From Halosimplex salinum (GTDB taxonomy: Archaea; Halobacteriota; Halobacteria; Halobacteriales; Haloarculaceae), in assembly GCF_003730195.1 (NCBI RefSeq), contig NZ_QWGG01000004.1:496001-560000 (forward strand): 64,000 nt of DNA, read 5' to 3'. The notes below the pieces were generated by a model. The model made no database searches, was not told the DNA's origin, and saw nothing but the letters and a program-made list of their open reading frames with translations. How positions within the stretch are numbered: the first letter of the stretch is position 1; each line of letters starts with the position of its first letter. This document shows, piece by piece, positions 46,997 through 55,348 of the stretch. A program made the position numbers and the translations under genes.

Positions 46997-47875
46997 CTAT
47001 CGAACGGCCCCGTCCGGGATAGACACCGGCTCGAAGCGCTGGAGTCCGAAGTACGTGTTCAGCACGGCACCGAAACCGACGACGAACAGTCCGAACTGGA
47101 CGATCGCGCCGAGGTACGGAACGAGGCCGAGCAGTTCGATCCCGAGGAGGAAGACGCCGATTCCCGCGACCGTCGCGGCGTCGGGGCGGTCGATCGGCAG
47201 CCGCGTCCCGACGAGATGGCCGAACGCGATCTGGCCGTACAGGACGATCAGCAGTTCGCCGACGAGTCCCGCGACGCTGAGCGGGATCAGGAGGAGGGTG
47301 AACGCCATGTACACGAAGAGGACCAGGAGCGCGAGGCTCCCGAGCGCACCGACGACGCCGCTGACGAGCGCGTGTTCGGTGATCGCGTGGCCGAGGTTGT
47401 CGAACAGCGCGGGCCGTCGCCGCGCGAGCCAGCCGCCGACGACCGCGAGCAGGAGGAACTGCAGCAGGAACGCCCCGATCCGCCTCGCTGGCGAGGCGGT
47501 GGGCGTCGGTGGGTCGAACGACGACACGGCGCCGACTGTCGCCCCGTCGGCGACCGACGAATCGCCGCTGATCGTCTGGAGCGTCCCGGTGACGACGCCG
47601 TCGCCGAGGATGGAGGCGTTACCCGCGAACACGGTGACGTCACCGTCGAGTTCGCCCGCGATACGTGCGGTGCCGCCGATGACGTAGAGGTCGCCGGAGA
47701 CCGAGCCGTTCGCCGGGACCGTGGACGTTCCGCCCGCGACCACGTGCACGTCGTCGAGCGTTTCGACGGTGTTCGCCCCCTCGAACGTGACGGTCATCTC
47801 GTCGACGTCCCCGCCACCGGCCGAGACCACGAGCAACACGACGATCAGTAAGGGGATGGCCTCCGTCGGTGTCAT
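46997..47875 (-). CDS. bactofilin-like (polymer-forming) domain with C-terminal membrane helices
   Basis: The 292-residue protein starts MTPTEAIPLLIVVLLVVSAG, a signal peptide or anchor. Residues about 45-115 are a right-handed beta-helix of the polymer-forming (bactofilin-like) type, with short repeats such as GSVSGDLYVIGGTARIAGEL then DGDVTVFAGNASILGDGVVT. Four to five membrane helices follow (about 135-270). Such membrane-tethered beta-helix proteins are widespread in haloarchaea; a structural envelope role is likely but unproven. The start overlaps the stop of the MFS gene in ATGA, so the pair is co-translated. Confidence 0.8.
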   Translation of the reverse strand: MTPTEAIPLLIVVLLVVSAGGGDVDEMTVTFEGANTVETLDDVHVVAGGTSTVPANGSVSGDLYVIGGTARIAGELDGDVTVFAGNASILGDGVVTGTLQTISGDSSVADGATVGAVSSFDPPTPTASPARRIGAFLLQFLLLAVVGGWLARRRPALFDNLGHAITEHALVSGVVGALGSLALLVLFVYMAFTLLLIPLSVAGLVGELLIVLYGQIAFGHLVGTRLPIDRPDAATVAGIGVFLLGIELLGLVPYLGAIVQFGLFVVGFGAVLNTYFGLQRFEPVSIPDGAVR

Positions 47876-49197
47876 GCCGTCGCACCTCCGTCGGCGCCGG
47901 CGATCTCGACCATCCGGCGGACGTACAGTCCGACGGCGAGGCCGAACAGCAACAGGAGCGAGAGCGCCTGCACGACGTTGAGATGCGACAGGAGCGGCAG
48001 CTCGGTCGCCTGGAAGTACAGCGCGAGCGCGGTACTCGTGAACGTGGCGAGCCACCCGGCGACGCCGATCCCGATGGCCGAGTGCGTCCCGATCGTCTCC
48101 GGCGTCGAGATGTCCGGCCACAGCGCGAAGTTCAACGTCGTGTAGAAGCTCACCGCGACCGCGTAGAACGCGGGATTGAGCGGCGACGACGAGCCCGCCG
48201 TGAGCGTCGGGAACACCGCCGCCACCCGCAAGTCCGAGGTGTAGAGGACGTGCGTCAGTGCGAACAGGGCGAACGTCCAGAGGAACACCCGATTCATCGG
48301 GTAGTTCACGTAGATGACGCCGGCCATCACCGCTCCGAGGACGTGCGCGACGGCGATGACCCATCGCGTCGCGAGGTCGGGCGACTGCCAGGAACTGAGC
48401 AGCAACGACGGGGTATCGATGATGCGCAGAAAGCCCAGGCTGTCGACGAAGAACACCCCGAACATGAGCACGACCGGGACGGCGAACGCGAGGCTCCGCG
48501 CCCGTACCGGGTCCGGGTAGCAGAACCGCCCGCGTCCAAACTCGCGGTGCTGACCGCCGAGTTCCGAGAGAACCGCCTCGACGCGTGTCACCCGCCCGGA
48601 GGCCAGGACGGCCAGGACGACGAGCCCCGGCGCCATCGCGGCGGTCATCAGCCGGCTGAACACGTCTATCGACCACGATAGCGGGACGGCGTTCGCCGCG
48701 AAGTACGCGATCGCCGTGATAGCGGCGGCGACGTAACCCCTGTCGGGGACCGGGACGAGATCGATCGCCAGCGAGAAGGAGACGGGAAAGCCGACGCCCA
48801 GCCCGACGGAGGCGGCGACGATCCAGGCGCCGAACGCGGGGACCGTCCGAACGTGGGGCGCGACGAGCGTGAGGGCAAACTGGACGCAGACGACGCCGAA
48901 CAGCAGCCGGAGTTTCGTCCGAACGTCCGTACTCCAGCCGCGACGGTCCATCGTCACACCGGTGACCACGGCGACGAGGAGGGTGCACAGCGCGAGGGCA
49001 GCCATCCACGCGGAGACGGCCGTCTCGGACATGCCGACCAGCCGGGTCCCGAGGTCGATCAGTCCCAGCTGGACGAAGGTGAGGTTGTAGTAGTACCCGG
49101 CGACCATCAGGGCGACGAACAGCAGGTATCCGAACACCGTCGTCCACTGGCGTTCGCGCAGGTACGTGGTGAGACGCATCGGAATCTCGCTACCCAT
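47872..49197 (-). CDS. major facilitator superfamily-type transporter
   Basis: The 441-residue protein has about twelve hydrophobic helices with a central polar loop (residues about 225-250, VLSELGGQHREFGRG). GVTMDRRGWSTDVRTKLRLL between helices 2 and 3 resembles the MFS GxxxDRxGRR signature. I place the start at the ATG at 49197 (MGSEIPMRLTTYL), because AGAGGA lies just upstream and a TATA-like GATTTTATTA about 25 bases upstream; the frame reaching 49359 is not supported. Substrate unknown. It is co-transcribed with the bactofilin-like gene. Confidence 0.78.
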   Translation of the reverse strand: MGSEIPMRLTTYLRERQWTTVFGYLLFVALMVAGYYYNLTFVQLGLIDLGTRLVGMSETAVSAWMAALALCTLLVAVVTGVTMDRRGWSTDVRTKLRLLFGVVCVQFALTLVAPHVRTVPAFGAWIVAASVGLGVGFPVSFSLAIDLVPVPDRGYVAAAITAIAYFAANAVPLSWSIDVFSRLMTAAMAPGLVVLAVLASGRVTRVEAVLSELGGQHREFGRGRFCYPDPVRARSLAFAVPVVLMFGVFFVDSLGFLRIIDTPSLLLSSWQSPDLATRWVIAVAHVLGAVMAGVIYVNYPMNRVFLWTFALFALTHVLYTSDLRVAAVFPTLTAGSSSPLNPAFYAVAVSFYTTLNFALWPDISTPETIGTHSAIGIGVAGWLATFTSTALALYFQATELPLLSHLNVVQALSLLLLFGLAVGLYVRRMVEIAGADGGATA

Positions 49198-49432
49198 CGA
49201 TCCTCTGTCTGAGGTAATAAAATCGGGCCGTCGCTCGGGGCCGCGGAACTGAACGCGAAGTCGCGGAACTGAAGGGTCAGTTGCGAAGACTCCATCCCAT
49301 ACTCGACACGGTGACTCCGAATCACACAGACGGCTACATCGGGGCGCGAACACCAGCACCAGTGTCCGACACTGATCTTATCAACTGACGCGACCATAAT
49401 TCACACCGAGTCTGCCAGAACGACCCGTTCCA

Positions 49433-50299
49433 ATGGAGAGAGCTATCGACCGTCTCCGGCTTCGAGGGCTGCCGTTCTTCGACCTCTGGGGATACCTGCT
49501 GTTCTCGCACGGCTGGACGTGGCTCTGGTGGAGCGTCAACGTCATCGCTGGATACGAGGCGTTCGGTCGGGGTCTGCCGTTCACCGTCGTCGGTGGCGTC
49601 GGCCCTCTCCTGGGCGGCGTCGCTATGACGTACGTGACCTACGGACCGCGCGGCCTGGCCGACCTCCGGGAGCGACTGACCGATATCGAGCGGATCTCTC
49701 CTCGTTGGGCCGCGACGACGGTCCTGTTCTTCCCGGTCGTGACGTTCCTCACGGCGTCGGTGACGGGGGTCGTCACTGGGAATCCGCTCCCGCTGGAGAC
49801 CACGTTCTTCGAACTGCTGGGCGACCCGGGCGCTTTCGTAGCGACGGCGCTCGTGATTCTCGTGGTCGGTCCACTGCCCGAAGAGGTCGGCTGGCGCGGC
49901 TACCTCCTCGACCGGTGCCAGGTCCGCTGGTCTGCGCTCGCGTCTGGACTGGCCGTGGGCCTCGTCTGGGCCGTCTGGCACGCTCCCCTGTTCGTGATGC
50001 CCGGCTACTTCGCGAACTTCGATTTCGCTCCTGATCCGGTCTGCTTCGGGACGAACGTCGTGCTCGTGTCGGTCGTCTACACGTGGCTCTACAACAACAC
50101 GGACAGGAGCGTCCTCGCACTCGTCGGATTCCACTTCCTGGAGAACTTCGTCGGGCAGGTAACGACGCTCCCCCCGACCGCAGAGCCGATAGGCATCGTC
50201 GTCCGGGTGGCGGTGGTTCTGGGAGTCGTCGTCTGGTTCGGTCGGCAGACGTTTCGACGTGACCGGATTCTACCCGCGCCGCCGCCGGCGCTTTCGTAA
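49433..50299 (+). CDS. CPBP family intramembrane metalloprotease
   Basis: The 288-residue membrane protein has the CPBP/Abi motifs PLPEEVGWRGYLLDR (EExxxR, about residues 145-159), VWAVWHAPLF with a conserved His (about 181-190), and ALVGFHFLENFVGQ with the second His (about 225). These match the glutamate and histidine residues proposed to form the metal site of Rce1-type proteases. Relatives process prenylated proteins or confer self-immunity to bacteriocins; the role here is unknown. A second, diverged CPBP gene lies 700 bases away on the other strand. Confidence 0.88.
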   Translation: MERAIDRLRLRGLPFFDLWGYLLFSHGWTWLWWSVNVIAGYEAFGRGLPFTVVGGVGPLLGGVAMTYVTYGPRGLADLRERLTDIERISPRWAATTVLFFPVVTFLTASVTGVVTGNPLPLETTFFELLGDPGAFVATALVILVVGPLPEEVGWRGYLLDRCQVRWSALASGLAVGLVWAVWHAPLFVMPGYFANFDFAPDPVCFGTNVVLVSVVYTWLYNNTDRSVLALVGFHFLENFVGQVTTLPPTAEPIGIVVRVAVVLGVVVWFGRQTFRRDRILPAPPPALS

Positions 50300-50319
50300 C
50301 CGCCCGGGCGACGGCTCGG

Positions 50320-50895
50320 CTACGTGTCGCCCACCGACGGGGTGAGACCGAGCCGACCTTCGACGAACGCGGCGAAGTCGTTCGTGAACGCTTCGACCTC
50401 CGCCCAGTCGGTGTACTCGTAGTCGCGAGACGCGTCCGTGTCTCCGGTCGCGTCTTTCGCGATCCGTTTCATCAGCAGGCGTTTGAGGAAGCCGTACTTC
50501 GAGTACCGGAGCGCACCGCCGAACAGGCCGACCCGGTCGGGCTGCCACCCCGTCTCGTCGACGAAGGTCTCGACGTACCCGGCTGCCTCGGCACGGCGTT
50601 CGGGGTCGTCGGAGGCCGAGGATAGCGATATCTGGAAGAAGCCCGTCGGTCGCGCGACGAGCGCATCGTGGTTGTCGGTGACGAACGACGTGACCGTCGA
50701 CGCTTGCTTGCCGACGTGGATCGAAGTCCCGACGAGCACCGCGTCGAACTCCGCGACGGCGAGGTCCGACGGCAGGTCCGAGGCGTCGACGACCGTCGGG
50801 TCGTGACCGCGGTCGGTGAGCGTGTCCGCGACGCGGTCCGCGACCGTCGCGGTCTGGCCTTCTCCGGTCCCGTAGCACACCAGGATAGACGCCAT
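50320..50895 (-). CDS. flavodoxin-domain protein (HemG-like)
   Basis: The 191-residue protein starts with ILVCYGTGEGQTATVADRVA, a flavodoxin FMN phosphate-binding loop, and continues with FDAVLVGTSIHVGKQASTV and GLFGGALRYSKYGFLKRLLM. The layout is that of HemG-type menaquinone-dependent protoporphyrinogen oxidases and their many relatives. True HemG activity is doubtful, because haloarchaea use the siroheme haem pathway, which does not need protoporphyrinogen oxidase. A general quinone- or FMN-dependent reductase is as likely. It lies between two CPBP genes. Confidence 0.82.
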   Translation of the reverse strand: MASILVCYGTGEGQTATVADRVADTLTDRGHDPTVVDASDLPSDLAVAEFDAVLVGTSIHVGKQASTVTSFVTDNHDALVARPTGFFQISLSSASDDPERRAEAAGYVETFVDETGWQPDRVGLFGGALRYSKYGFLKRLLMKRIAKDATGDTDASRDYEYTDWAEVEAFTNDFAAFVEGRLGLTPSVGDT

Positions 50896-50985
50896 ACGAG
50901 AGTTACGGCCGTCCGTTCGATAAGTGTTGCTCGGACGACTTCACGACGAGCGGGACGGTCGACCGGGTAGTTCGACCGGGGAGCG

Positions 50986-51870
50986 TCAATCGAGACCGAC
51001 GACCTCGGGTCCGGGAATCTCGTCGCTCGCGAGTCGGTCGCCGCCGTAGACGAGCACGAGCGCGACTGCGCACAGGACGAGCGGGACGGCGCCGGTCACT
51101 TCGGCGAGGAGGTTCAACGCAGTATCCGGGACTCCGCCGGGCGCCAACGCCTCCGTGTCGGCGGGATGGAAGACGCCCATTCCGTTGAGGCCGGCGTGGA
51201 ACACGGCGACAGCGAGGACGCTGCCGGTGCTGTTGTACATCCAGGTCCAGAGGATCGACCCGGCCAGGATCGACACTACCCAGATGAGCTGCTGGGAGAG
51301 CGGCCACCCGCCGTGAGTCGTGGTCGCGTTGAGGAACAGCGGGAGGTGCCAGCCGGCCCACGACACGCCGACGACGACACTCGAAACCAGCGCACTGTAC
51401 CTGTCCTGGAGCAACGGGAGCATGAACCCGCGCCAGCCGAGGTCTTCCTGCCCGCCGCCCCACAGCGTGCCCCAGGCCAGCACGAAGAGGTAGATACCCG
51501 GGAACGGGAACGAACCCAGGTCGATCGGCCCGCCGAGCGCGACGAACAGGACGATGCCCGACCCGAGTAGTACGAACGGGAGTCCGAGCGCGATGGCCCA
51601 CCACCTAGCACCGATACGCCAGACGAAGAACTGTCCGATCCACTTGCGGAGGTCGCCGCCGCTGGCCCAGATGACGACGGCGGCTCCGACGGGCGGCCCG
51701 AACGCGCCGAATCCGATGAGGATCGACTGCGTCCACGACGCCTCCAGCCCCATGGCCGCGACGATCCCCTGGATCACCCACGTGAACGAGTACGTTATCA
51801 GCAGGAAGGCGACGAGCCGGTGGTCGTCGATCCACGACCGGACAGCGGACTGCTGGGACTCGTCACTCAT
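50986..51870 (-). CDS. CPBP family intramembrane metalloprotease, second copy
   Basis: The 294-residue protein has eight hydrophobic helices and the CPBP blocks GGGQEDLGWRGFMLPLL (about residues 138-154), SWAGWHLPLFLNA with a conserved His and AVFHAGLNGMG with the second His. Where the other copy has EE, this one has ED before GWR, a variation found in the family. It could be active or a diverged binding protein. It is transcribed in the same direction as the flavodoxin gene, 90 bases upstream of it. Confidence 0.87.
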   Translation of the reverse strand: MSDESQQSAVRSWIDDHRLVAFLLITYSFTWVIQGIVAAMGLEASWTQSILIGFGAFGPPVGAAVVIWASGGDLRKWIGQFFVWRIGARWWAIALGLPFVLLGSGIVLFVALGGPIDLGSFPFPGIYLFVLAWGTLWGGGQEDLGWRGFMLPLLQDRYSALVSSVVVGVSWAGWHLPLFLNATTTHGGWPLSQQLIWVVSILAGSILWTWMYNSTGSVLAVAVFHAGLNGMGVFHPADTEALAPGGVPDTALNLLAEVTGAVPLVLCAVALVLVYGGDRLASDEIPGPEVVGLD

Positions 51871-52218
51871 CGGTTCTCACTCACACTACGCGAAACGGGC
51901 GCTCTGTCGTCGTGGTAGCGGTGCACACAACCGAGCACTGGCGTCCAGTGAAAAAAGTTTTACCCTGCTTACATTTTGTCAGTCCCGAAACTCAAAGATA
52001 TTCGAGGACAGGAGATGTGGATTCGCAACTGGTCAGCGGGTCGTCTCCTGCCCGTCGGAAGATGCCGAACACTGGCGATGACTCGGAAGGCTGGCCGCCG
52101 AGATCCGCGCTGGACGCTTCCAGTGTGTGCCGACTATTCGGTTCGCATTCGGCACTTCCATGCAGATATCGGCCGGAGACGACAGTCTCCGCGGTTCGTT
52201 CGCGCGCAGGCCGGCCAC
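51871..52218. other. intergenic stretch of mixed composition, no gene supported
   Basis: This gap is less GC-rich than its surroundings near 51948-52010 (AAAAAAGTTTTACCC, TTACATTTTGTCAG). A plus-strand frame from 51976 opens MSVPKLKDIRGQEMWIRNWS but continues basic and cysteine-bearing into the antisense of the next gene, so I do not call it. A decayed mobile-element fragment is possible. Confidence 0.4.
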
Positions 52219-52542
52219 TCAGTACAGTTCGCCGCCCAGCGGGACGTCTTCTTCCGGCGTGACGAGGACCGGGTTGCCGTCCGCCCCCGGCACGCCGACG
52301 GTGAGCGCCTCTGATTTGAACCCCGCGATGCGGACGGACCCGAGGTTCGTCGCCGCGAGGACCTGTCGGCCTTCGACGTCCTCGGCGTCGTGGTGATAGC
52401 CCAGCTGGGCGGCCGACTGGCGCGTCTCGTCGCCGAGGTCCAGCCAGAGCTTGACCATCTCGGACTTGTTGGCTTCGGGAAACGGTTCGGCGCGGGTGAC
52501 TTCGGCGACCTGTATCCGCACGTCGAACGGACTCTCCGTCAT
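52219..52542 (-). CDS. tRNA-binding (EMAP/CsaA-type) OB-fold protein
   Basis: The 107-residue protein is a stand-alone tRNA-binding domain: VRIQVAEVTRAEPFPEANKS, then KLWLDLGDETRQSAAQLGY, GRQVLAATNLGSVRIAGFKS and ends LVTPEEDVPLGGELY. The pattern matches the domain of methionyl-tRNA synthetase C-termini, Arc1 and CsaA. It may bind structured RNA or act as a CsaA-like chaperone. The expected length and all core strands are present. Confidence 0.88.
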   Translation of the reverse strand: MTESPFDVRIQVAEVTRAEPFPEANKSEMVKLWLDLGDETRQSAAQLGYHHDAEDVEGRQVLAATNLGSVRIAGFKSEALTVGVPGADGNPVLVTPEEDVPLGGELY

Positions 52543-52613
52543 GACTTCCCGCTCGACCGTCGCGGAGTTAACGGTTTCCGGACGGACTTGCTCAGCGACG
52601 CCCGAAACGGACG

Positions 52614-53276
52614 TCAGTCACCGGCCGTAGCGACGGACAGTTCGAACCACCAGTCGACGACTAGCGGCTCGGAACTCGTCTCGCTTCCCCCTTCGGCGGT
52701 TTCGTCCCACAGAGCGACGGACGCGTCGAACCGATAGGTATCCGGCTCCAGGTGGCCGTCGACCGTGTAGTCGTCCCAGACCTCGTAGGTGGTCGCGATC
52801 GTCTCGTCGGACTCGAACGGGCGTCGCCCGCAGCCGTAGCCATCGAATCCGACGCTATCGCGCGGCGGGAGGTCACGGGTCCAGCAGTCACCGACGCGGT
52901 CGGCCGGTACGTCGCCCGCGCGGTAGAGCCACAGGCCGCCGGGGTCGCTCCGGCCTGCGTCGCGGTTCAGGAGATGGCAGCGGCCGTCGTCGGTCACGTC
53001 CACAGCGCGACTCGGACCGTCGTTGCGCAGTTCGACGGCGACCTGCGCCGGCGCGTCTGCCGTCGAACGCGTACGCTCGGTCGTGGCTGTCATCGACATC
53101 TCGGCCCCGTCGGGAACCGTCGCCGTCCCCGCGAGTTCTATCCGACGCGGGTCCGAGGATTCGCAGGTGGGAGGCGTCGCCGTCTCGTCGGCTGTCCGAT
53201 CGGACGAACCCGGCGTCTGACAACCGGTGAGCGCCGCGCAGGTGCCCAGCGAGGCGAGGACCGTACGTCGGTGCAT
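52614..53276 (-). CDS. Tat-exported haloarchaeal lipoprotein
   Basis: The start MHRRTVLASLGTCAALTGC at the ATG at 53276 is a minimal twin-arginine signal with lipobox LTGC, so Cys19 is the predicted lipidated residue; the frame to 53321 would bury the signal. A polar linker is followed by a domain of beta type, VAVELRNDGPSRAVDVTDDG and GLWLYRAGDVPADRVGDCWT, with four further cysteines that may form disulfides. It resembles immunoglobulin-like surface lipoproteins of haloarchaea. The ligand is unknown. Confidence 0.8.
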   Translation of the reverse strand: MHRRTVLASLGTCAALTGCQTPGSSDRTADETATPPTCESSDPRRIELAGTATVPDGAEMSMTATTERTRSTADAPAQVAVELRNDGPSRAVDVTDDGRCHLLNRDAGRSDPGGLWLYRAGDVPADRVGDCWTRDLPPRDSVGFDGYGCGRRPFESDETIATTYEVWDDYTVDGHLEPDTYRFDASVALWDETAEGGSETSSEPLVVDWWFELSVATAGD

Positions 53277-53478
53277 ACTCCGCGTTTCGAACCTGCCGGG
53301 AAAACATCCCCGGAGGATCAACGAGCGACTTGACCGTCGGTCGGGACGGCCCTGTCACTGGATCTCGTACGACACGTTGTTTGTGAATAGGCCACACGCC
53401 GCTCGAAGCAGGCGAATCCGGCGGTTTCGACGTATCCGATTGGAAACGCTTTAGCCGCGCTGTTGGATACAGCAGGCA

Positions 53479-54666
53479 ATGAGTTACCGCATCGGACTCG
53501 TCGGCAAGCCCTCGGTGGGCAAGTCGACGCTGTTCAACGCCGCGACGATGAACGACGTGCCAGAGGGGGCCTACCCGTTCACGACGATCGACCCGAGCGT
53601 CGGCGAGGCCTACGTCCGCGTCGAGTGCGCCGCGCCGGAGTTCGACCACTCCTGTACGCCGAACACGGGCTACTGCGAGGACGGCACGCGCTTCGTCCCG
53701 TCGAAACTCGTCGACGTCGCCGGGCTGGTCCCGGGCGCCCACGAGGGCCGCGGACTCGGCAACCAGTTCCTCTCGGACCTCAACGAGACGGACGTGCTCG
53801 TCCACGTCGTCGACTTCTCCGGCGAGACCGACATCGAGGGCGAGGCGACCGAGGACCACGACCCCCGCGAGGACATCGACTTCCTCGAAGAGGAACTGGA
53901 CATGTGGTACCTCGACATCCTCGAGAAGGGCATCGAGCGCTACCGCTCGGGCTACCAGGGCGAGGACCGCGACATCGAGACCGATCTGGCCGAGCAGATG
54001 AGCGCCTTCGGGACGAACGAGGACGAGATCAAGCAGGTGCTCCTCTCGCTCGGTCTCTCGCTCGACCCCGACGAGTGGGAGCAGGAGGACCGCGAGGAAC
54101 TCGCTCGCGAGATCCGACTGCGGACGAAACCGATGGTCGTCGCCGCGAACAAGATGGACAAACCCACCGCACAGGAGAACTTCGAGGCGATCACCGAAGA
54201 GGACGCGTACGACCACCTCACCTTCGTTCCGGTCTCGGCCCACGCGGAGAAGGCGCTCAAGTCCGCGGACGAGCAGGGCGTCGTCGACTACCGCCCCGGC
54301 GACAGCGAGTTCGAGATCGTCGGCGACGTGAGCGAGGAGCAGGAGGCGGGACTGGAATCGATCCGCGAGTTCGTCACCGAGTACGAGGGGACGGGCGTCC
54401 AGCGCGCGCTGGAGACCGCCCTGTTCGACGTGCTCGACGCTATCGCCGTCTTCCCTGGCGCGGAGAAACCGCAGGAGGACGGCACCTTCCTGCAGGACTG
54501 TTTCGTCCTGCCCGACGGGTCGACCGCCGAGGAGTTCGCCTACTTCCTCCACACCGACATCGGCGAGGGGTTCCTCCACGCGATGGACATCCGCTCCGGT
54601 CGGCAGGTCGCCGCCGACACCGAACTCGACCACCGCGACGTGGTCGAGATCACGACGACGAACTGA
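53479..54666 (+). CDS. ychF: YchF/OLA1-type redox-regulated ATPase
   Basis: The 395-residue P-loop protein of the Obg clade has GLVGKPSVGKSTLFNAATM at residues 6-24, switch block DVAGLVPGAHEGRGLGNQFL, and VAANKMDKPTA in place of the strict NKxD motif, the change that gives YchF its ATP preference. The C-terminal TGS-like domain begins about residue 300. It is a translation- and stress-associated ATPase. A TATA box CTTTAG at 53449-53454 lies 25-30 bases before the ATG, which suits a leaderless transcript. Confidence 0.95.
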   Translation: MSYRIGLVGKPSVGKSTLFNAATMNDVPEGAYPFTTIDPSVGEAYVRVECAAPEFDHSCTPNTGYCEDGTRFVPSKLVDVAGLVPGAHEGRGLGNQFLSDLNETDVLVHVVDFSGETDIEGEATEDHDPREDIDFLEEELDMWYLDILEKGIERYRSGYQGEDRDIETDLAEQMSAFGTNEDEIKQVLLSLGLSLDPDEWEQEDREELAREIRLRTKPMVVAANKMDKPTAQENFEAITEEDAYDHLTFVPVSAHAEKALKSADEQGVVDYRPGDSEFEIVGDVSEEQEAGLESIREFVTEYEGTGVQRALETALFDVLDAIAVFPGAEKPQEDGTFLQDCFVLPDGSTAEEFAYFLHTDIGEGFLHAMDIRSGRQVAADTELDHRDVVEITTTN

Positions 54667-54772
54667 GGAGGAACCGGACCGCGGCGACGACCTGAGGAGG
54701 CCGCGGGGTGGGCGCGTCCCTCTCGCCGCGAGCGAGCGATTCAAGAGACCGCACGTTCTTGTCGGCCACATC

Positions 54773-55348
54773 GTGACGACGCCGTCGTACGCCGACATCG
54801 CGACCCACGACGACCTCGTGGCGTGGTCGCGCGAGTACTGCAAGGAGGTGCGCCGCGAGTGGCTGGTCGACGTCCGATTCGACCTCGTGGAGTGGGAGGT
54901 GTCGACGCGCGCGAAACGACGGGCGGCGGCGCTCAAACGCCCGAAGATCCCGGCGGCCGAAGTCGGCGACTCGGTCGACTGGGAGACGGTCGAAGCCTCC
55001 GGCGGGCGGCGGGCCGACGGCCGGCCGTTCCCGGCGACGCTGTCGCTGACCTGGGGCGCGTTCGAGTCGTTCGACCGGGACCAGTGGGAGGCGACGCTCC
55101 GCCACGAACTGGTTCACCTCGAACAGTACCAGCGCTGTGGCACCACCGACCACGGGACCGAGTTCGAGGCGCGCGCCCGGGAACTCGACACCGACGTCCA
55201 CTGCGAGACGTTCTCCGACCCGAAGTACGTCCTCCGCTGTCGGGAGTGCGACGCGCTCGTGGCTCGACGGTACAGGGACTGCAAGCTCGTCCGGCGGGCC
55301 GAGGAGTACCGCTCGTCGTGTTGCGACGCGGCGCTCACCGTCGACTAG
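54773..55348 (+). CDS. SprT-like zinc metallopeptidase domain protein
   Basis: The 191-residue protein has HELVHLEQYQ with zinc ligands His111 and His115 and catalytic Glu112, and a third ligand in TTDHGTEFEAR (His127). A C-terminal zinc ribbon (CRECDALVARRY, then SSCCDAAL) completes the SprT layout. In eukaryotes and some archaea, SprT-like proteases act on DNA-protein crosslinks; here that is only a possibility. The start is GTG. Its TAG stop overlaps the stop of the convergent reductase gene, sharing CTAG at 55345-55348. Confidence 0.87.
   Translation: MTTPSYADIATHDDLVAWSREYCKEVRREWLVDVRFDLVEWEVSTRAKRRAAALKRPKIPAAEVGDSVDWETVEASGGRRADGRPFPATLSLTWGAFESFDRDQWEATLRHELVHLEQYQRCGTTDHGTEFEARARELDTDVHCETFSDPKYVLRCRECDALVARRYRDCKLVRRAEEYRSSCCDAALTVD

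Noticed and set aside
50320..50895. Protoporphyrinogen oxidase HemG
   Set aside because: The fold matches, but the genome appears to use the siroheme haem route. The general label flavodoxin-domain protein is safer.
51976..52314. 112-residue plus-strand frame
   Set aside because: Basic composition and overlap with the certain tRNA-binding protein gene on the other strand; no motif. A decayed fragment remains possible.
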